Below, one piece after another: positions 51,168 to 59,723 of a stretch of DNA of 64,000 bases. How positions within the stretch are numbered: position 1 is the stretch's first letter; each line of letters opens with the position of its first letter. Source of the stretch: Paraburkholderia kururiensis (lineage in GTDB: Bacteria; Pseudomonadota; Gammaproteobacteria; Burkholderiales; Burkholderiaceae); contig NZ_CP139965.1 in NCBI RefSeq assembly GCF_034424375.1, positions 6,076,001 to 6,140,000 on the forward strand. Direction: 5' to 3'. Under the pieces are notes generated by a model. It searched no databases. It saw only the letters and a list, made by a program, of their open reading frames with translations, and was not told the DNA's origin. A program made the translations under genes and the position numbers.

Positions 51168-52307
51168 TCAGAACGAATGCCGCATGCCGATGCGCACGTC
51201 CGCCTGCGTCGTGGTGGTGGAAGGCGTGAAGCTGTAGCCGATCACGGCGTTCACGCCGCTCGATGCCTTGAGCCAGTCGCCGGAGATGTACACGTCGGTG
51301 CGCTTCGAAAGCAGATAGTGAAGCCCCGCCGACAGCTGGTTCCAGTGGTGCCCATCGAAGTGCGTGTACTGATAGCCGCCGATCGCGCTGAACGCGGGCG
51401 TGACCTGCCAGCTCGCGCCGCCTTCGGCGACCTGCATGTGCGAGGTGTTGCCGAACGCCTTGATCTGCGTGTACGTGAAGTTGCCCATCAGCGTGACGTC
51501 GCCGATGGCATAGCTCGAGCCGATGCCGAACGTGCCCTGGCGATCCACGGGGAACGAGTTGCTCGAATAGAGGTCCGTGATCGCGCCCGTCGCCGCGTCC
51601 ACACTGATAGTGGGCCGGCCGAGGAAGGTGCTCGTGCCGATCATCGCGTACGGGTCGAACGCGTAGATGCCGTGCGGATTGTTGAGCTGCGTGTAGGCGG
51701 CGCCCAGCGTGAACGGACCGTTCGCATAATGCGCGCCGACGCTCCATGCGCTGTCCTGATGGAAATTGCCCGCCACGTTGCCGAACGAGTACATGCCGCC
51801 GAACATGAAGCCCGCGAATTCGTTCGAGAGGAACTTCACCGAATTCGGCAGACGGTCGCCGTTGAAGCGGTCGAAGTCGCCCTGGTGAATCGCGTAGCCC
51901 GAGCCCCACGCCGACACGTTGTAGAGGTAGACCATCTCCTCCGTCATGTCGAGCTGATTACCGAACGAGAGCGTGCCCCAGCTGTTCTTGAGGCCCACAT
52001 ACGCCTGGCGTCCGAATTCCGTGCCGCCGAAACCGAGCTGCCCGTTGCCGAGGTGAAAGCCGTTTTCGAGCACGAAGACCGCGGAGAGACCGCCGCCCAG
52101 GTCCTCGGTGCCCTTCAGGCCCCAGCGGTTGCCGTAGGAAATGCCGTCGTCGAACTTCACGACGTGCGAGCCGCCCGTGTTGTTCACCCACGTAATGCCT
52201 GCGTCGAGGATGCCGTACAGCGTCACGCTGCTCTGCGCGTGGCTCACGGCCGGCATGCCTGCGAGCGCAAGCGCGACCCCTGAAAGTGTGGCGTTCAGTC
52301 TTTTCAT
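51168..52307 (-). CDS. Outer-membrane porin, probably carnitine/betaine-regulated
   Basis: This is a 379-residue porin of the same family as the one at 37661-38821. It has a signal peptide ending VSHAQ, SSVTLYGILDAGITWVNNTG, NRWGLKGTEDLGGGLSAVFV, FGRQAYVGLKNSWGTLSFGN and a terminal Phe (DVRIGMRHSF). It lies between the carnitine and choline-sulfate gene groups and shares with caiX a 74-base upstream element, so it is probably induced together with uptake of carnitine and might admit quaternary amines across the outer membrane. That role is an inference from position and control sequence. Confidence 0.92.
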   Translation of the reverse strand: MKRLNATLSGVALALAGMPAVSHAQSSVTLYGILDAGITWVNNTGGSHVVKFDDGISYGNRWGLKGTEDLGGGLSAVFVLENGFHLGNGQLGFGGTEFGRQAYVGLKNSWGTLSFGNQLDMTEEMVYLYNVSAWGSGYAIHQGDFDRFNGDRLPNSVKFLSNEFAGFMFGGMYSFGNVAGNFHQDSAWSVGAHYANGPFTLGAAYTQLNNPHGIYAFDPYAMIGTSTFLGRPTISVDAATGAITDLYSSNSFPVDRQGTFGIGSSYAIGDVTLMGNFTYTQIKAFGNTSHMQVAEGGASWQVTPAFSAIGGYQYTHFDGHHWNQLSAGLHYLLSKRTDVYISGDWLKASSGVNAVIGYSFTPSTTTTQADVRIGMRHSF

Positions 52308-52462
52308 CGTTGGCTTCTCTTGTCGGTCTGGACGGATGGAAGGCTTCGGCTACGCGGCCGCCGATACGCGGGCCTCTTCTCTGCCCCGCCGGTTCATGCC
52401 GCGTCAAAGCGCTGTCGCCGCCGCGTATCCCCATTGCATGACGCGGGCGACGATGAAGGCAC

Positions 52463-52536
52463 AGTACAAGCCCATATTTCGCGCAACGCGACCGAAGGCG
52501 ACATCGATTGGTCTGATTGCGACACCAGGGGAAAAC
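52463..52536 (-). promoter_or_regulatory. Composite activator/promoter element upstream of the porin (copy 2 of 2)
   Basis: On the plus strand it reads AGTACAAGCCCATATT (52463-52478), nine bases, GCGACC-N4-GCGAC (52488-52502), 16 bases, GCGAC (52519-52523), five bases, GGGAAAAC (52529-52536). All spacings equal those of the copy upstream of caiX, while the spacer bases differ. This is the pattern expected if the blocks are under selection. It lies 156-229 bases upstream of the porin start. Confidence 0.75.
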
Positions 52537-52608
52537 GAGAATGAGCCCGCGACGGTGCCGGGCCCATCGCGCCAAGCGATGCAATAAGGCGTGCGATACG
52601 TCGGATAC

Positions 52609-53571
52609 CTAATGCAGTCCGAGCGAGGCATTCACGGCTTGCAGGCCGTCCGCGCCGTTGACCGTGGTGACACCCTTGAGCCACGCTTGCAGCAACCCCG
52701 GATTGCTCTGCAGCGCGCGCCGCGCCGCCGTGTTCACGTCCACCTTGTCCTGCAGGACGTTGGCGATGATGTGGTTTTCGAGATCCACGTTGAACGTGAG
52801 CTGCGTGAAGAGACGCGCGAGGTTCGAGCACTCGCCGGCAAAGCCTGCACGCGTCACCGTATTGACCGTGGCGCCGCCGTAGTTGGGTCCGAAATACGCG
52901 TCGCCGCCGGCGAGGTACGTGAGGTGGAACTTCGTGTTCATCAAATGCGGCTCCCACGCGAGGAACACGATCCATTTGTGGTCGCGCACGGCACGCTCCA
53001 CCTGCGTGAGCATGCCCGTCTCGCTCGACTCCACGAGCGACCAGTTGCCGAGCCCGAAGGCCTTGTCGGCAATCATCTTCTTGATGTTCTGGTTGGCGGG
53101 CGCGCCGGGCTCGATGCCGTAGATGTGCTTGTCGAACTGGTCCGCGTGCTTGGCGAGGTCCGCGAACGTGTGGACGCCCGCATCCGCCACATAGTCGGGC
53201 ACCGCGAGCGTGAACTTCGCGTTCGTGAGGTTGGCATGCAGCACGTCGATGGCGTGTTCGTCCACGAACGGCTTCACGAGCGGCCCTTGAGCCGGCATCC
53301 AGTTGCCGAGGAACACGTCGATCTGCCCTTTTTTCAGGCCCTGGTACGTGATGGGCACCGAAATGTTGGCCACGTTCTGCTGGTAGCCGAGCGCCTTCAG
53401 AAGCACGCCCGTCACGGCGTTGGTGGCGTCGATGTCGGTCCAGCCCGGGTCGGCCATGCGCACCGTCGTGCAGGCGGCCGGTTCGGCCGCGCGTGCAGAC
53501 GACGTGGCGACGGCGAACGGCATGGCGGTGGCAAGCGCGCACAGCAGCACTGCAATCCAGCGGTGTTTCAT
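52609..53571 (-). CDS. choX: Choline-type ABC substrate-binding protein (OpuAC family)
   Basis: This is a 320-residue periplasmic binding protein related to CaiX. The signal peptide ends SSARAAE. Ligand-box blocks are VRMADPGWTDIDATNAVTGV, IDVFLGNWMPAQGPLVKPFV, YGIEPGAPANQNIKKM and WIVFLAWEPHLMNTKFHLTY. It lies 53 bases after betC on the same strand, so it probably binds choline or choline-O-sulfate. The ligand is inferred from this neighbour. The ATG at 53571 has GGAGG upstream. There are no permease or ATPase genes beside it. Confidence 0.85.
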   Translation of the reverse strand: MKHRWIAVLLCALATAMPFAVATSSARAAEPAACTTVRMADPGWTDIDATNAVTGVLLKALGYQQNVANISVPITYQGLKKGQIDVFLGNWMPAQGPLVKPFVDEHAIDVLHANLTNAKFTLAVPDYVADAGVHTFADLAKHADQFDKHIYGIEPGAPANQNIKKMIADKAFGLGNWSLVESSETGMLTQVERAVRDHKWIVFLAWEPHLMNTKFHLTYLAGGDAYFGPNYGGATVNTVTRAGFAGECSNLARLFTQLTFNVDLENHIIANVLQDKVDVNTAARRALQSNPGLLQAWLKGVTTVNGADGLQAVNASLGLH

Positions 53572-53624
53572 TGAGGCCTCCATCTTGGATGTTGGTATGG
53601 AACGAGAAGCTACGAACGATTGCA

Positions 53625-55187
53625 CTAACGTGTCGATGAGCCTGCCGGCACGCGCGGAAAACGCGCCAGCGCTTCGAGCGTATCGAGTTCGATGTGGTTG
53701 CGCATGTAGCGCTGGCTCGCGTCCGTGAACGGCTGCCAGTCCCACGACTGGATGCGCCCCCGCGTGGTGGCCTCGAAGTGAAAGCGCCGCCGCCGCTGGC
53801 TCGCGAGCACGTCTTCGTGCAGCGCCGTCAGGTTCCAGCGCTCGGCCAGCTCCGCACGCAACGACGCCATGAGCGGAGCGAAAGACGCCTCCTGTGCAAG
53901 GTTGTGCAACTCCTGCGGATCGCGCGCAAGGTCGTAGAGCTGGTCCGGATCCACGGGCGAATGGATGAACTTGTAGTCGCCGCGTCGCACCATCACCATC
54001 GGCGCGATGGCGCCTTCGGCCAGGTACTCGCCAATCGCAAGTCCCTCACTGCGTTCTCCAAGCTGACCATGCAGTTGAGGCACGAGGCTCGTACCGTCGA
54101 TGGCATCGGGCCATTCCTTGCGCGGCTCGCCTGTGGCGAGTTCGACGAGCGTGGGCAACAGATCGAGGTGCGAAACCGGTGCCGCCACACGATGCGGCGC
54201 AAAACGCTGCGGCGCATGCACGATCAGCGGCACGCGCACGCCGCCTTCGAAAAATGTCATCTTGTACCAGAGGCCGCGCTCGCCCAGCATGTCGCCGTGG
54301 TCGGACGTGAGCACGACGATGGTGTCGTCGGCGAGGCCCGTTTGCTGAAGCGCGTCGAGTATCGCGCCGAACTGCGCATCCACATACGAGAGCGCACCGT
54401 AGTAGGCGTGACGTGCGCGGCGCACCTGCTCCTGCGTGGGCGGCGTGCGGTCGGTTTCGCTCACGTGGCGCAGGCGCTGCGAATGCGGGTCGCTCTCGTC
54501 GAAGGTCAGCGACGTGCGCGGCAGATCGATGTCCTCGTCGCGATAAAGGTCCCAATACGGCTGCGAAATCGCGTACGGATCGTGCGGATGCGTGAGCGAC
54601 GCCACGAGGCAGAACGGGCGATCGTCTCGACCCGCGGCCCGCTCGCGCACGATGTCGAAGAGCTTCTGGCGCGACGTGAACGTGACTTCGTCGTCGAAGT
54701 CGAGCTGGTTGGTGCGTACGCACGGCCCCGCGTCCAGCACGGAGCTCATGTTGTGATACCAGCTGGGCCGCACCTCGGGCTGCGTCCAGTCCGGCACCCA
54801 GCCGAAGTCGGCGGGATAGATGTCGGTGGTGAGGCGTTCCTCGAAGCCGTGCAACTGATCCGCGCCGCAGAAATGCATCTTGCCCGCGAGTATCGTGCGG
54901 TAGCCTTCCGCGCGCAGATAGTGCGCGAAGGTCAGCGTTTGCGCGGGGAATTCTGCGGCGTTATCGTAGGCGCCGATCTGCGAGGGCAGCTTGCCCGCGA
55001 GCATCGAAAAACGCGCGGGCGCACAGAGCGGGCTCGCGCAATAGGCGGCGTCGAACACCACGCCTTCGCGCGCGAGCGCGTCGATGCGCGGCGTGATGGA
55101 CAAACGATGACCGTAGGCACGCAGCGCGAACGGCGTCATCTGGTCCGCCATCAGAACGAGAATGTTAGGCTTCCTGCCAGAGCTCAT
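53625..55187 (-). CDS. betC: Choline-sulfatase
   Basis: This is a 520-residue type I sulfatase that hydrolyses choline-O-sulfate to choline and sulfate in the cytoplasm. The formylglycine motif is Cys55 in ASPLCAPARFSMLAGKLPSQ (C-x-P-x-R). Metal-binding residues come from ILVLMADQMTPFALRAYGH and VVLTSDHGDMLGERGLWYKM. The C-terminal choline-sulfatase extension (residues 450-510, with RRRRFHF and QSWDWQPFTDASQRYMRNH) marks it as BetC and not a general arylsulfatase. The start is the ATG at 55187. It is divergent from the LysR regulator gene. It needs a formylglycine-generating system encoded elsewhere. Confidence 0.95.
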   Translation of the reverse strand: MSSGRKPNILVLMADQMTPFALRAYGHRLSITPRIDALAREGVVFDAAYCASPLCAPARFSMLAGKLPSQIGAYDNAAEFPAQTLTFAHYLRAEGYRTILAGKMHFCGADQLHGFEERLTTDIYPADFGWVPDWTQPEVRPSWYHNMSSVLDAGPCVRTNQLDFDDEVTFTSRQKLFDIVRERAAGRDDRPFCLVASLTHPHDPYAISQPYWDLYRDEDIDLPRTSLTFDESDPHSQRLRHVSETDRTPPTQEQVRRARHAYYGALSYVDAQFGAILDALQQTGLADDTIVVLTSDHGDMLGERGLWYKMTFFEGGVRVPLIVHAPQRFAPHRVAAPVSHLDLLPTLVELATGEPRKEWPDAIDGTSLVPQLHGQLGERSEGLAIGEYLAEGAIAPMVMVRRGDYKFIHSPVDPDQLYDLARDPQELHNLAQEASFAPLMASLRAELAERWNLTALHEDVLASQRRRRFHFEATTRGRIQSWDWQPFTDASQRYMRNHIELDTLEALARFPRVPAGSSTR

Positions 55188-55325
55188 GTTCAATGGAACC
55201 GGGTCGTTGAGGGTTGGAGTGCTGCGCCATCGCATCCATTACGCCAATCCAGCGGAGGGCGCAGCGCAATGCGGGCACCTCTGCACTATTGCCGCTCAAT
55301 ATCGCCGTGGGTAGGCGGCGCACGC

Positions 55326-55339
55326 TTATAAGGACATAA
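55326..55339. promoter_or_regulatory. Short palindrome in the betC/LysR divergent region
   Basis: TTAT-AAGGAC-ATAA fits the loose T-N11-A palindrome of LysR boxes. It lies just upstream of the LysR-gene ribosome-binding site, where it could allow autoregulation. Confidence 0.3.
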
Positions 55340-55348
55340 GGGGTCGTT

Positions 55349-56251
55349 ATGACGGAGCAGGACCGCTTGCCGCCCATGCAGGCGCTCGCCGTATTCGAGT
55401 CGGCCGCGCGCCTCGCGAGCTTTTCGGCCGCGGCGCGCGAACTGGGCGCCACGCAGCCCGCGGTGAGCCAGCGCATCGTGCAGCTCGAAAACGATCTGGG
55501 CGCACCGCTCTTCGAGCGCACGCCGCGCGGCGTCACGCTCACGCCCGACGGCGAACGGCTCTACGAGGCGGTGCGCGTGAGCCTCGAATCCATTCGCGTA
55601 GCAGCCGCCGATATCCGCGCGCGCCGCTCCGACGAAGCGCTCACGCTGCTCACCGACTTCGGCTTCGCCACCTACTGGCTCATGCCGCGCCTCATGCGTC
55701 TCAAGGAAAGCCTGCCGGGCTTGAGCGTGAAGATCGTCACCTCGCAGCACGGCTACGATCCGCACCGCGATCACGCCGACGTCGCCATTGCGTTCGGCAA
55801 TGGCGACTGGGCGCCGTGCACGTCGACGCGGCTCTTCCAGGAAGAAGTGACGCCCGTGTGCTCCCCGACGTTTCTCGCGGCGCATCCCGAGGCGGCCACG
55901 CCCGCGGGCCTCACGCATCTGCCGCTGCTGCACGTGCAACCGACGCAGCCCGAGCGCTGGCTCTCGTGGCGCGGCTGGTTTGCGGCGCAGCAGATCGTGG
56001 CGCCCGACGAGCGGCACGGCATGATGTTCAACAGCTACGCGCTCGTCATTCACGCGGCGTTGATGAATCAGGGCATTGCGCTCGGCTGGCGACCGCTGGT
56101 GGATGAACTCGTGGCGACGGGACAACTCGTGCGGCTTGCGGACGAGCCCGTGACGACCGCGAGCGGCTACTTCCTCGTGTGCCCGCCCGCGCGGCCCGAA
56201 GCAGCGGCCACGCCGTTGTTCCGGCGCTGGTTGCTGTCCGAGTGCGCATAG
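55349..56251 (+). CDS. LysR-family regulator of choline-sulfate use
   Basis: This 300-residue DNA-binding protein has an N-terminal helix-turn-helix (LPPMQALAVFESAARLASFS, then AARELGATQPAVSQRIVQLE) and a C-terminal effector domain. It lies divergently next to betC, the placement of the choline-sulfate-utilization regulator in many proteobacteria. AAGGGG precedes the ATG. Its target is thus probably the betC-choX operon. A housekeeping GcvA-type role is less likely. Confidence 0.88.
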   Translation: MTEQDRLPPMQALAVFESAARLASFSAAARELGATQPAVSQRIVQLENDLGAPLFERTPRGVTLTPDGERLYEAVRVSLESIRVAAADIRARRSDEALTLLTDFGFATYWLMPRLMRLKESLPGLSVKIVTSQHGYDPHRDHADVAIAFGNGDWAPCTSTRLFQEEVTPVCSPTFLAAHPEAATPAGLTHLPLLHVQPTQPERWLSWRGWFAAQQIVAPDERHGMMFNSYALVIHAALMNQGIALGWRPLVDELVATGQLVRLADEPVTTASGYFLVCPPARPEAAATPLFRRWLLSECA

Positions 56252-56446
56252 CGCGGCCCATGAAAGAGCGCCCGTCGCCCGCATCGCGACACGCTGGCGT
56301 GTGGATACCAGCAGCACGGCGCATCGGTTCTATTCGCGGAACACGTCGCGCTGGTTTACTTCGGCTACCTGTGTGATGGTTTGCCGCGCGTGCTGAGGCA
56401 TGCGAGGCCGCCGCGCGGGTACTTCACGCCAACCGGAGAAACCCGC

Positions 56447-57338
56447 ATGACCGCCACCGCCCGCTCGCATCAATACGCCCTGACGCTCGACTGCCCCAGC
56501 GCCGCCGGCCAGGTGGCCGCCGTGGTGGGGTGCCTCGACCGGCACCGCTGCTACATCGACGAACTCACAGTGTTCGACGACGACATCAGCGCACGCTTTT
56601 TCGTGCGCTGTGTCTTTCATGGCACGGGCAGCGACATGAACGGCGCGCCCGATGCGCCCTTGCAGATCGACACACTCCGGCGCGAATTCGCCCCCCGTGG
56701 CCGCGGCTTTCCAGATGCGCTGGGCCATCCACGACATGACGGTGCGGCCCAAGGTGCTCATCATGGTATCGAAGCTCGAGCATTGCCTCGCGGACCTGCT
56801 GTTCCGCTGGCGCATGGGCGAGCTGGCGGTGGACATCGTGGGCATCGGCTCGAACCATCCCGATCTCGAACCGCTTGCAGCACAGCACGGCCTGCCGTTC
56901 TGGCATCTGCCTGTCACGGCGGACACGCGCGCCACGCAGGAAGCGCAGCTGCTCGATCTGTTCGAACGCACCGGCGCCGAGCTGATGATCCTCGCGCGCT
57001 ACATGCAGATACTTTCGGACGCCACGAGCCGCAGCCTCGCGGGCCGCGCCATCAACATCCATCACTCGTTCCTGCCGGGCTTCAAGGGCGCACGGCCCTA
57101 TCACCAGGCGCACGCGCGCGGCGTGAAGCTGATCGGCGCCACGGCGCACTTCGTGACCGACGATCTGGACGAAGGCCCGATCATCGAACAGGTCGTGGAG
57201 CGCGTCGATCACGCCTACCGGCCCGAGCAACTGCTCGCGGTGGGACGCGACGTGGAGTGCATCACGCTCGCACGCGCCGTGAAGGCGTTCGTGGAGCGGC
57301 GCGTGTTCATCAATGGGGAAAGGACGGTGGTGCTTTGA
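56447..57338 (+). pseudogene. purU: Formyltetrahydrofolate deformylase, interrupted by a +1 frameshift
   Basis: The gene should hydrolyse 10-formyl-THF to formate and THF, useful when demethylation of betaine loads the folate pool. The N-terminal ACT domain (MTATARSHQYALTLDCPSAA to about residue 82) is in one frame. The formyltransferase domain (WAIHDMTVRPKVLIMVSKLE, VDIVGIGSNHPDLEPLAAQH, NIHHSFLPGFKGARPYHQ with the catalytic Asn and His) is in the next. The switch is at a run of six C (56691-56696); five C would give REFAPVAAAFQMRW and one uninterrupted protein of about 296 residues. The start ATG at 56447 has GGAGA. The rest is intact, so either a recent mutation, slippage-controlled expression or a sequencing error explains it. 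Linkage to gbc genes matches Pseudomonas. Confidence 0.85.
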
Positions 57339-57372
57339 CGGCGTAGCGGCGTAACCGCCAGGGCACAAAGGG

Positions 57373-57397
57373 CGCGCGGACCGTGAAGGTCCGCGCG
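57373..57397. terminator. Perfect hairpin between convergent purU and the betaine-binding protein gene
   Basis: CGCGCGGACC (57373-57382) pairs with GGTCCGCGCG (57388-57397) around GTGAA. It is a very stable stem in a 92-base convergent gap and probably terminates both transcripts. Confidence 0.6.
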
Positions 57398-57430
57398 TAA
57401 GGCATTACTGCTTTCGGTACGACAGGCGCA

Positions 57431-58312
57431 TTACTTCGCGCCCGACACCCAGCTGTCCACGCGATCGGTGTGCGCGGCGATCCAGGCATCGGCGGCAGCA
57501 TCCGGCTTGGTGCCGTTCTGCGTCGCGAGCATCACGCTGTCGATTTCGCCCGGCTTCCACTGGAATTTCTTGAGGAACGAGACCACCGGCGGCGCCTTCG
57601 TTTCAAGCGCCGGGTTGATCACGTTGTCCACGTGCTCGGCCTCGCCGAATACCTTCTTCGGATCGTCGAGGAACTTGAGCTTCCACTTCGCGAACATCCA
57701 GTGCGGTGCCCAGCCCGTCACGATCACGGGCTTGTTGGCCTGGATCTCGCGCGCGAGTTCGGCCGTCATGGCCGCGCCGGAACTCGGCATCAGTTGATAG
57801 TCGAGGTTGTAGGCCTTGATGGCGTCAGCGGTCTTCTTCATCACGCCGGCGCCGGCGTCGATACCGACGATGCGGCCGCCGAAGGCCGCCTTCTGTGCTT
57901 CGAGGTCGGCGAGGCTGTTCGCGGGCGCGCTGGCCGGCACGATCAGCCCGATCTTCGCGTCAGGGAAATTCACGCCGAGGTCTTTCACCTGGGTCTTGAA
58001 CTTGTCCCAGTACGCGCCCTGCGTGACGGGCAGCCACGCCGACAGCGTGGCGTCCAGGTCGCCGCGCGCCACGCCCTGCCACATCATGCCCGCCGCGACG
58101 GGCACCAGTTCGACCTGGTAGCCGAGGCGTTTCTCGATCACGCGTTTGGCCACGTTCGAGGTGGCCACGCTGTCGTCCCAGCCTTCCACATAGCCGATCT
58201 TGATGGTCGGCTTCGTGTCGGCCACGGCACCCGTGCTGAACGACGCACTCATCGCCACCACGAGCGCGGCGCCCAGCGCGCCGCACAGCATCTTTCTCTT
58301 CAAGGGTTTCAT
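57431..58312 (-). CDS. Glycine-betaine ABC substrate-binding protein (OpuAC family)
   Basis: This is a 293-residue periplasmic protein. The signal ends TGAVAD. The ProX/OpuAC fold is evident from IKIGYVEGWDDSVATSNVAK, LVPVAAGMMWQGVARGDLDA, SAWLPVTQGAYWDKF and VTGWAPHWMFAKWKLKFLDD, whose Trp residues form the betaine box. It differs from CaiX and ChoX in sequence and belongs to the classical betaine group (CbcX role in Pseudomonas). The start ATG at 58312 has AGGAGA. It lies downstream of gbcB on the same strand, 178 bases away, and probably has its own promoter, because that gap contains many GCGAC words. Confidence 0.9.
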   Translation of the reverse strand: MKPLKRKMLCGALGAALVVAMSASFSTGAVADTKPTIKIGYVEGWDDSVATSNVAKRVIEKRLGYQVELVPVAAGMMWQGVARGDLDATLSAWLPVTQGAYWDKFKTQVKDLGVNFPDAKIGLIVPASAPANSLADLEAQKAAFGGRIVGIDAGAGVMKKTADAIKAYNLDYQLMPSSGAAMTAELAREIQANKPVIVTGWAPHWMFAKWKLKFLDDPKKVFGEAEHVDNVINPALETKAPPVVSFLKKFQWKPGEIDSVMLATQNGTKPDAAADAWIAAHTDRVDSWVSGAK

Positions 58313-58490
58313 CGTCGATCTCCTGTTCGCCGCACGTCCGCGCGGCCCCGAGTCTTCAGAATCACCAGCCAGAAATCGACCCGCTAAAGACATTGCGACA
58401 CGCGGTTGTCGAATTGCGACGCGCGTCGCGACGTACGGAGTGACGTGTGTAGCGACGCTCGTCGCCACGCGTGTTTGCGCACGCTTTTCG

Positions 58491-59648
58491 CTACTTGTCG
58501 ACGACGAGATCCGAAAGCGGCTTGCTGCAACACAACAGCACCATGCCCTGATCGATTTCGCGCTGGCGTATGCCGCCGTTGTGCTTCATCTCCACCTGGC
58601 CCGAGACGAGCTTCACCTTGCAGGTGCCGCACATGCCTTGCGTGCACGAAGCGGGCAGTCTCACGCCGGCTTCGCGTGCGGCCGTGAGCACCGGTTGATC
58701 GGCACCGCACGTGATCTCGCGATGACTGCGCGCGAAGCTCACGGTAAAGCGCGCGACACCGTTGCCGGCTTGCGACTGCTCTTCTGTCGCCGTCTCGGCG
58801 CTCGCCGCGTCGCTTGCCGCGCTCTCGCTCACCAGTGTCTCAAACGAGAAGCTCTCTTCGTGGTAGTGGCGGCGATCGAAGCCGGCTTCGTCCAGCAGAT
58901 CGCGCACGGCCTTCATGTAGGGCGCGGGGCCGCAGGTAAACACCTCGCGCTCCATGAAGTCCGGCGCAATCAGCTTCAACAGCGGCAACGTGAGAAAGCC
59001 CGTGACGCCGGGCCAGTTCGTGCGCGCGCCCAGCCGCTCGCAAACGAACGACGTGCGGAAGTTCGCCTGGTTCGACGCAATGAGATCGAGTTCGCGCGCG
59101 AAGATGATGTCGTCGGGCGTGCGGGCGCTGTGCACGAAGACGATGTCCTGGTCGTCGCCCAGCTCGTGATGCGCGCGGCTCATCGACATGAGCGGCGTGA
59201 TGCCCGACCCCGCGGAGAGGAAGAGAAACTTGCGCGCCGGGTGACGCGCACACGTGAATTCGCCGGCCGGGCCCAGCACGCGCACGCTCATGCCGGCCTG
59301 CAGGTTGTCGTGCAGCCAGTTCGATACCTTGCCGCCCGGCACGCGCTTCACGGTGATCGAAATGGTATGAGGCCGCGTAGGCGCCGACGAGATCGTGTAG
59401 CAGCGGTTGATGGTCTCGCCGTCTATCTCGAGTTCGAGCGTGATGAACTGCCCCGGCTCGAACACGAACGCGCGGCCCTGCGGCGAGCGGAAGAAAAAGC
59501 TCTTCACGTCGTGCGTTTCCTGCCGGACGTGGCAGCACACCAGCGCTTCCTCGTCTTCGCTGGTCCAGCGCGCGGGCAACGCGCGCCAGAATTCCGGCTT
59601 CGTCACACGGCTTTCCACGGGCTCAAAGGTGGCCGCATCCCGCATCAT
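58491..59648 (-). CDS. gbcB: Glycine-betaine demethylase reductase subunit
   Basis: This 385-residue flavin reductase passes electrons from NAD(P)H to GbcA. Domains: FAD-binding (FVFEPGQFITLELEIDGETI, then NRCYTISSAPT), NAD-binding (FLFLSAGSGITPLMSMSRAH, TCGPAPYMKAV) and a C-terminal plant-type 2Fe-2S ferredoxin (LPASCTQGMCGTCKVKL with the last Cys in LLCCSKP). A low-complexity linker with many Ala/Ser/Glu joins them. The start ATG has AGGAG. It follows gbcA by 75 bases on the same strand. Confidence 0.95.
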   Translation of the reverse strand: MMRDAATFEPVESRVTKPEFWRALPARWTSEDEEALVCCHVRQETHDVKSFFFRSPQGRAFVFEPGQFITLELEIDGETINRCYTISSAPTRPHTISITVKRVPGGKVSNWLHDNLQAGMSVRVLGPAGEFTCARHPARKFLFLSAGSGITPLMSMSRAHHELGDDQDIVFVHSARTPDDIIFARELDLIASNQANFRTSFVCERLGARTNWPGVTGFLTLPLLKLIAPDFMEREVFTCGPAPYMKAVRDLLDEAGFDRRHYHEESFSFETLVSESAASDAASAETATEEQSQAGNGVARFTVSFARSHREITCGADQPVLTAAREAGVRLPASCTQGMCGTCKVKLVSGQVEMKHNGGIRQREIDQGMVLLCCSKPLSDLVVDK

Positions 59649-59723
59649 TGTCTGCTCCTGTTGCCATGAGGCGCGGGGTTGCGTGCTTCATGAGTCCACG
59701 TCACGCGCCCCGCTCACCCACGC

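Noticed and set aside
53694..55331. A 545-codon open frame on the plus strand opposite betC
   Set aside because: It is a shadow frame; the sulfatase on the minus strand has its formylglycine motif and expected length.
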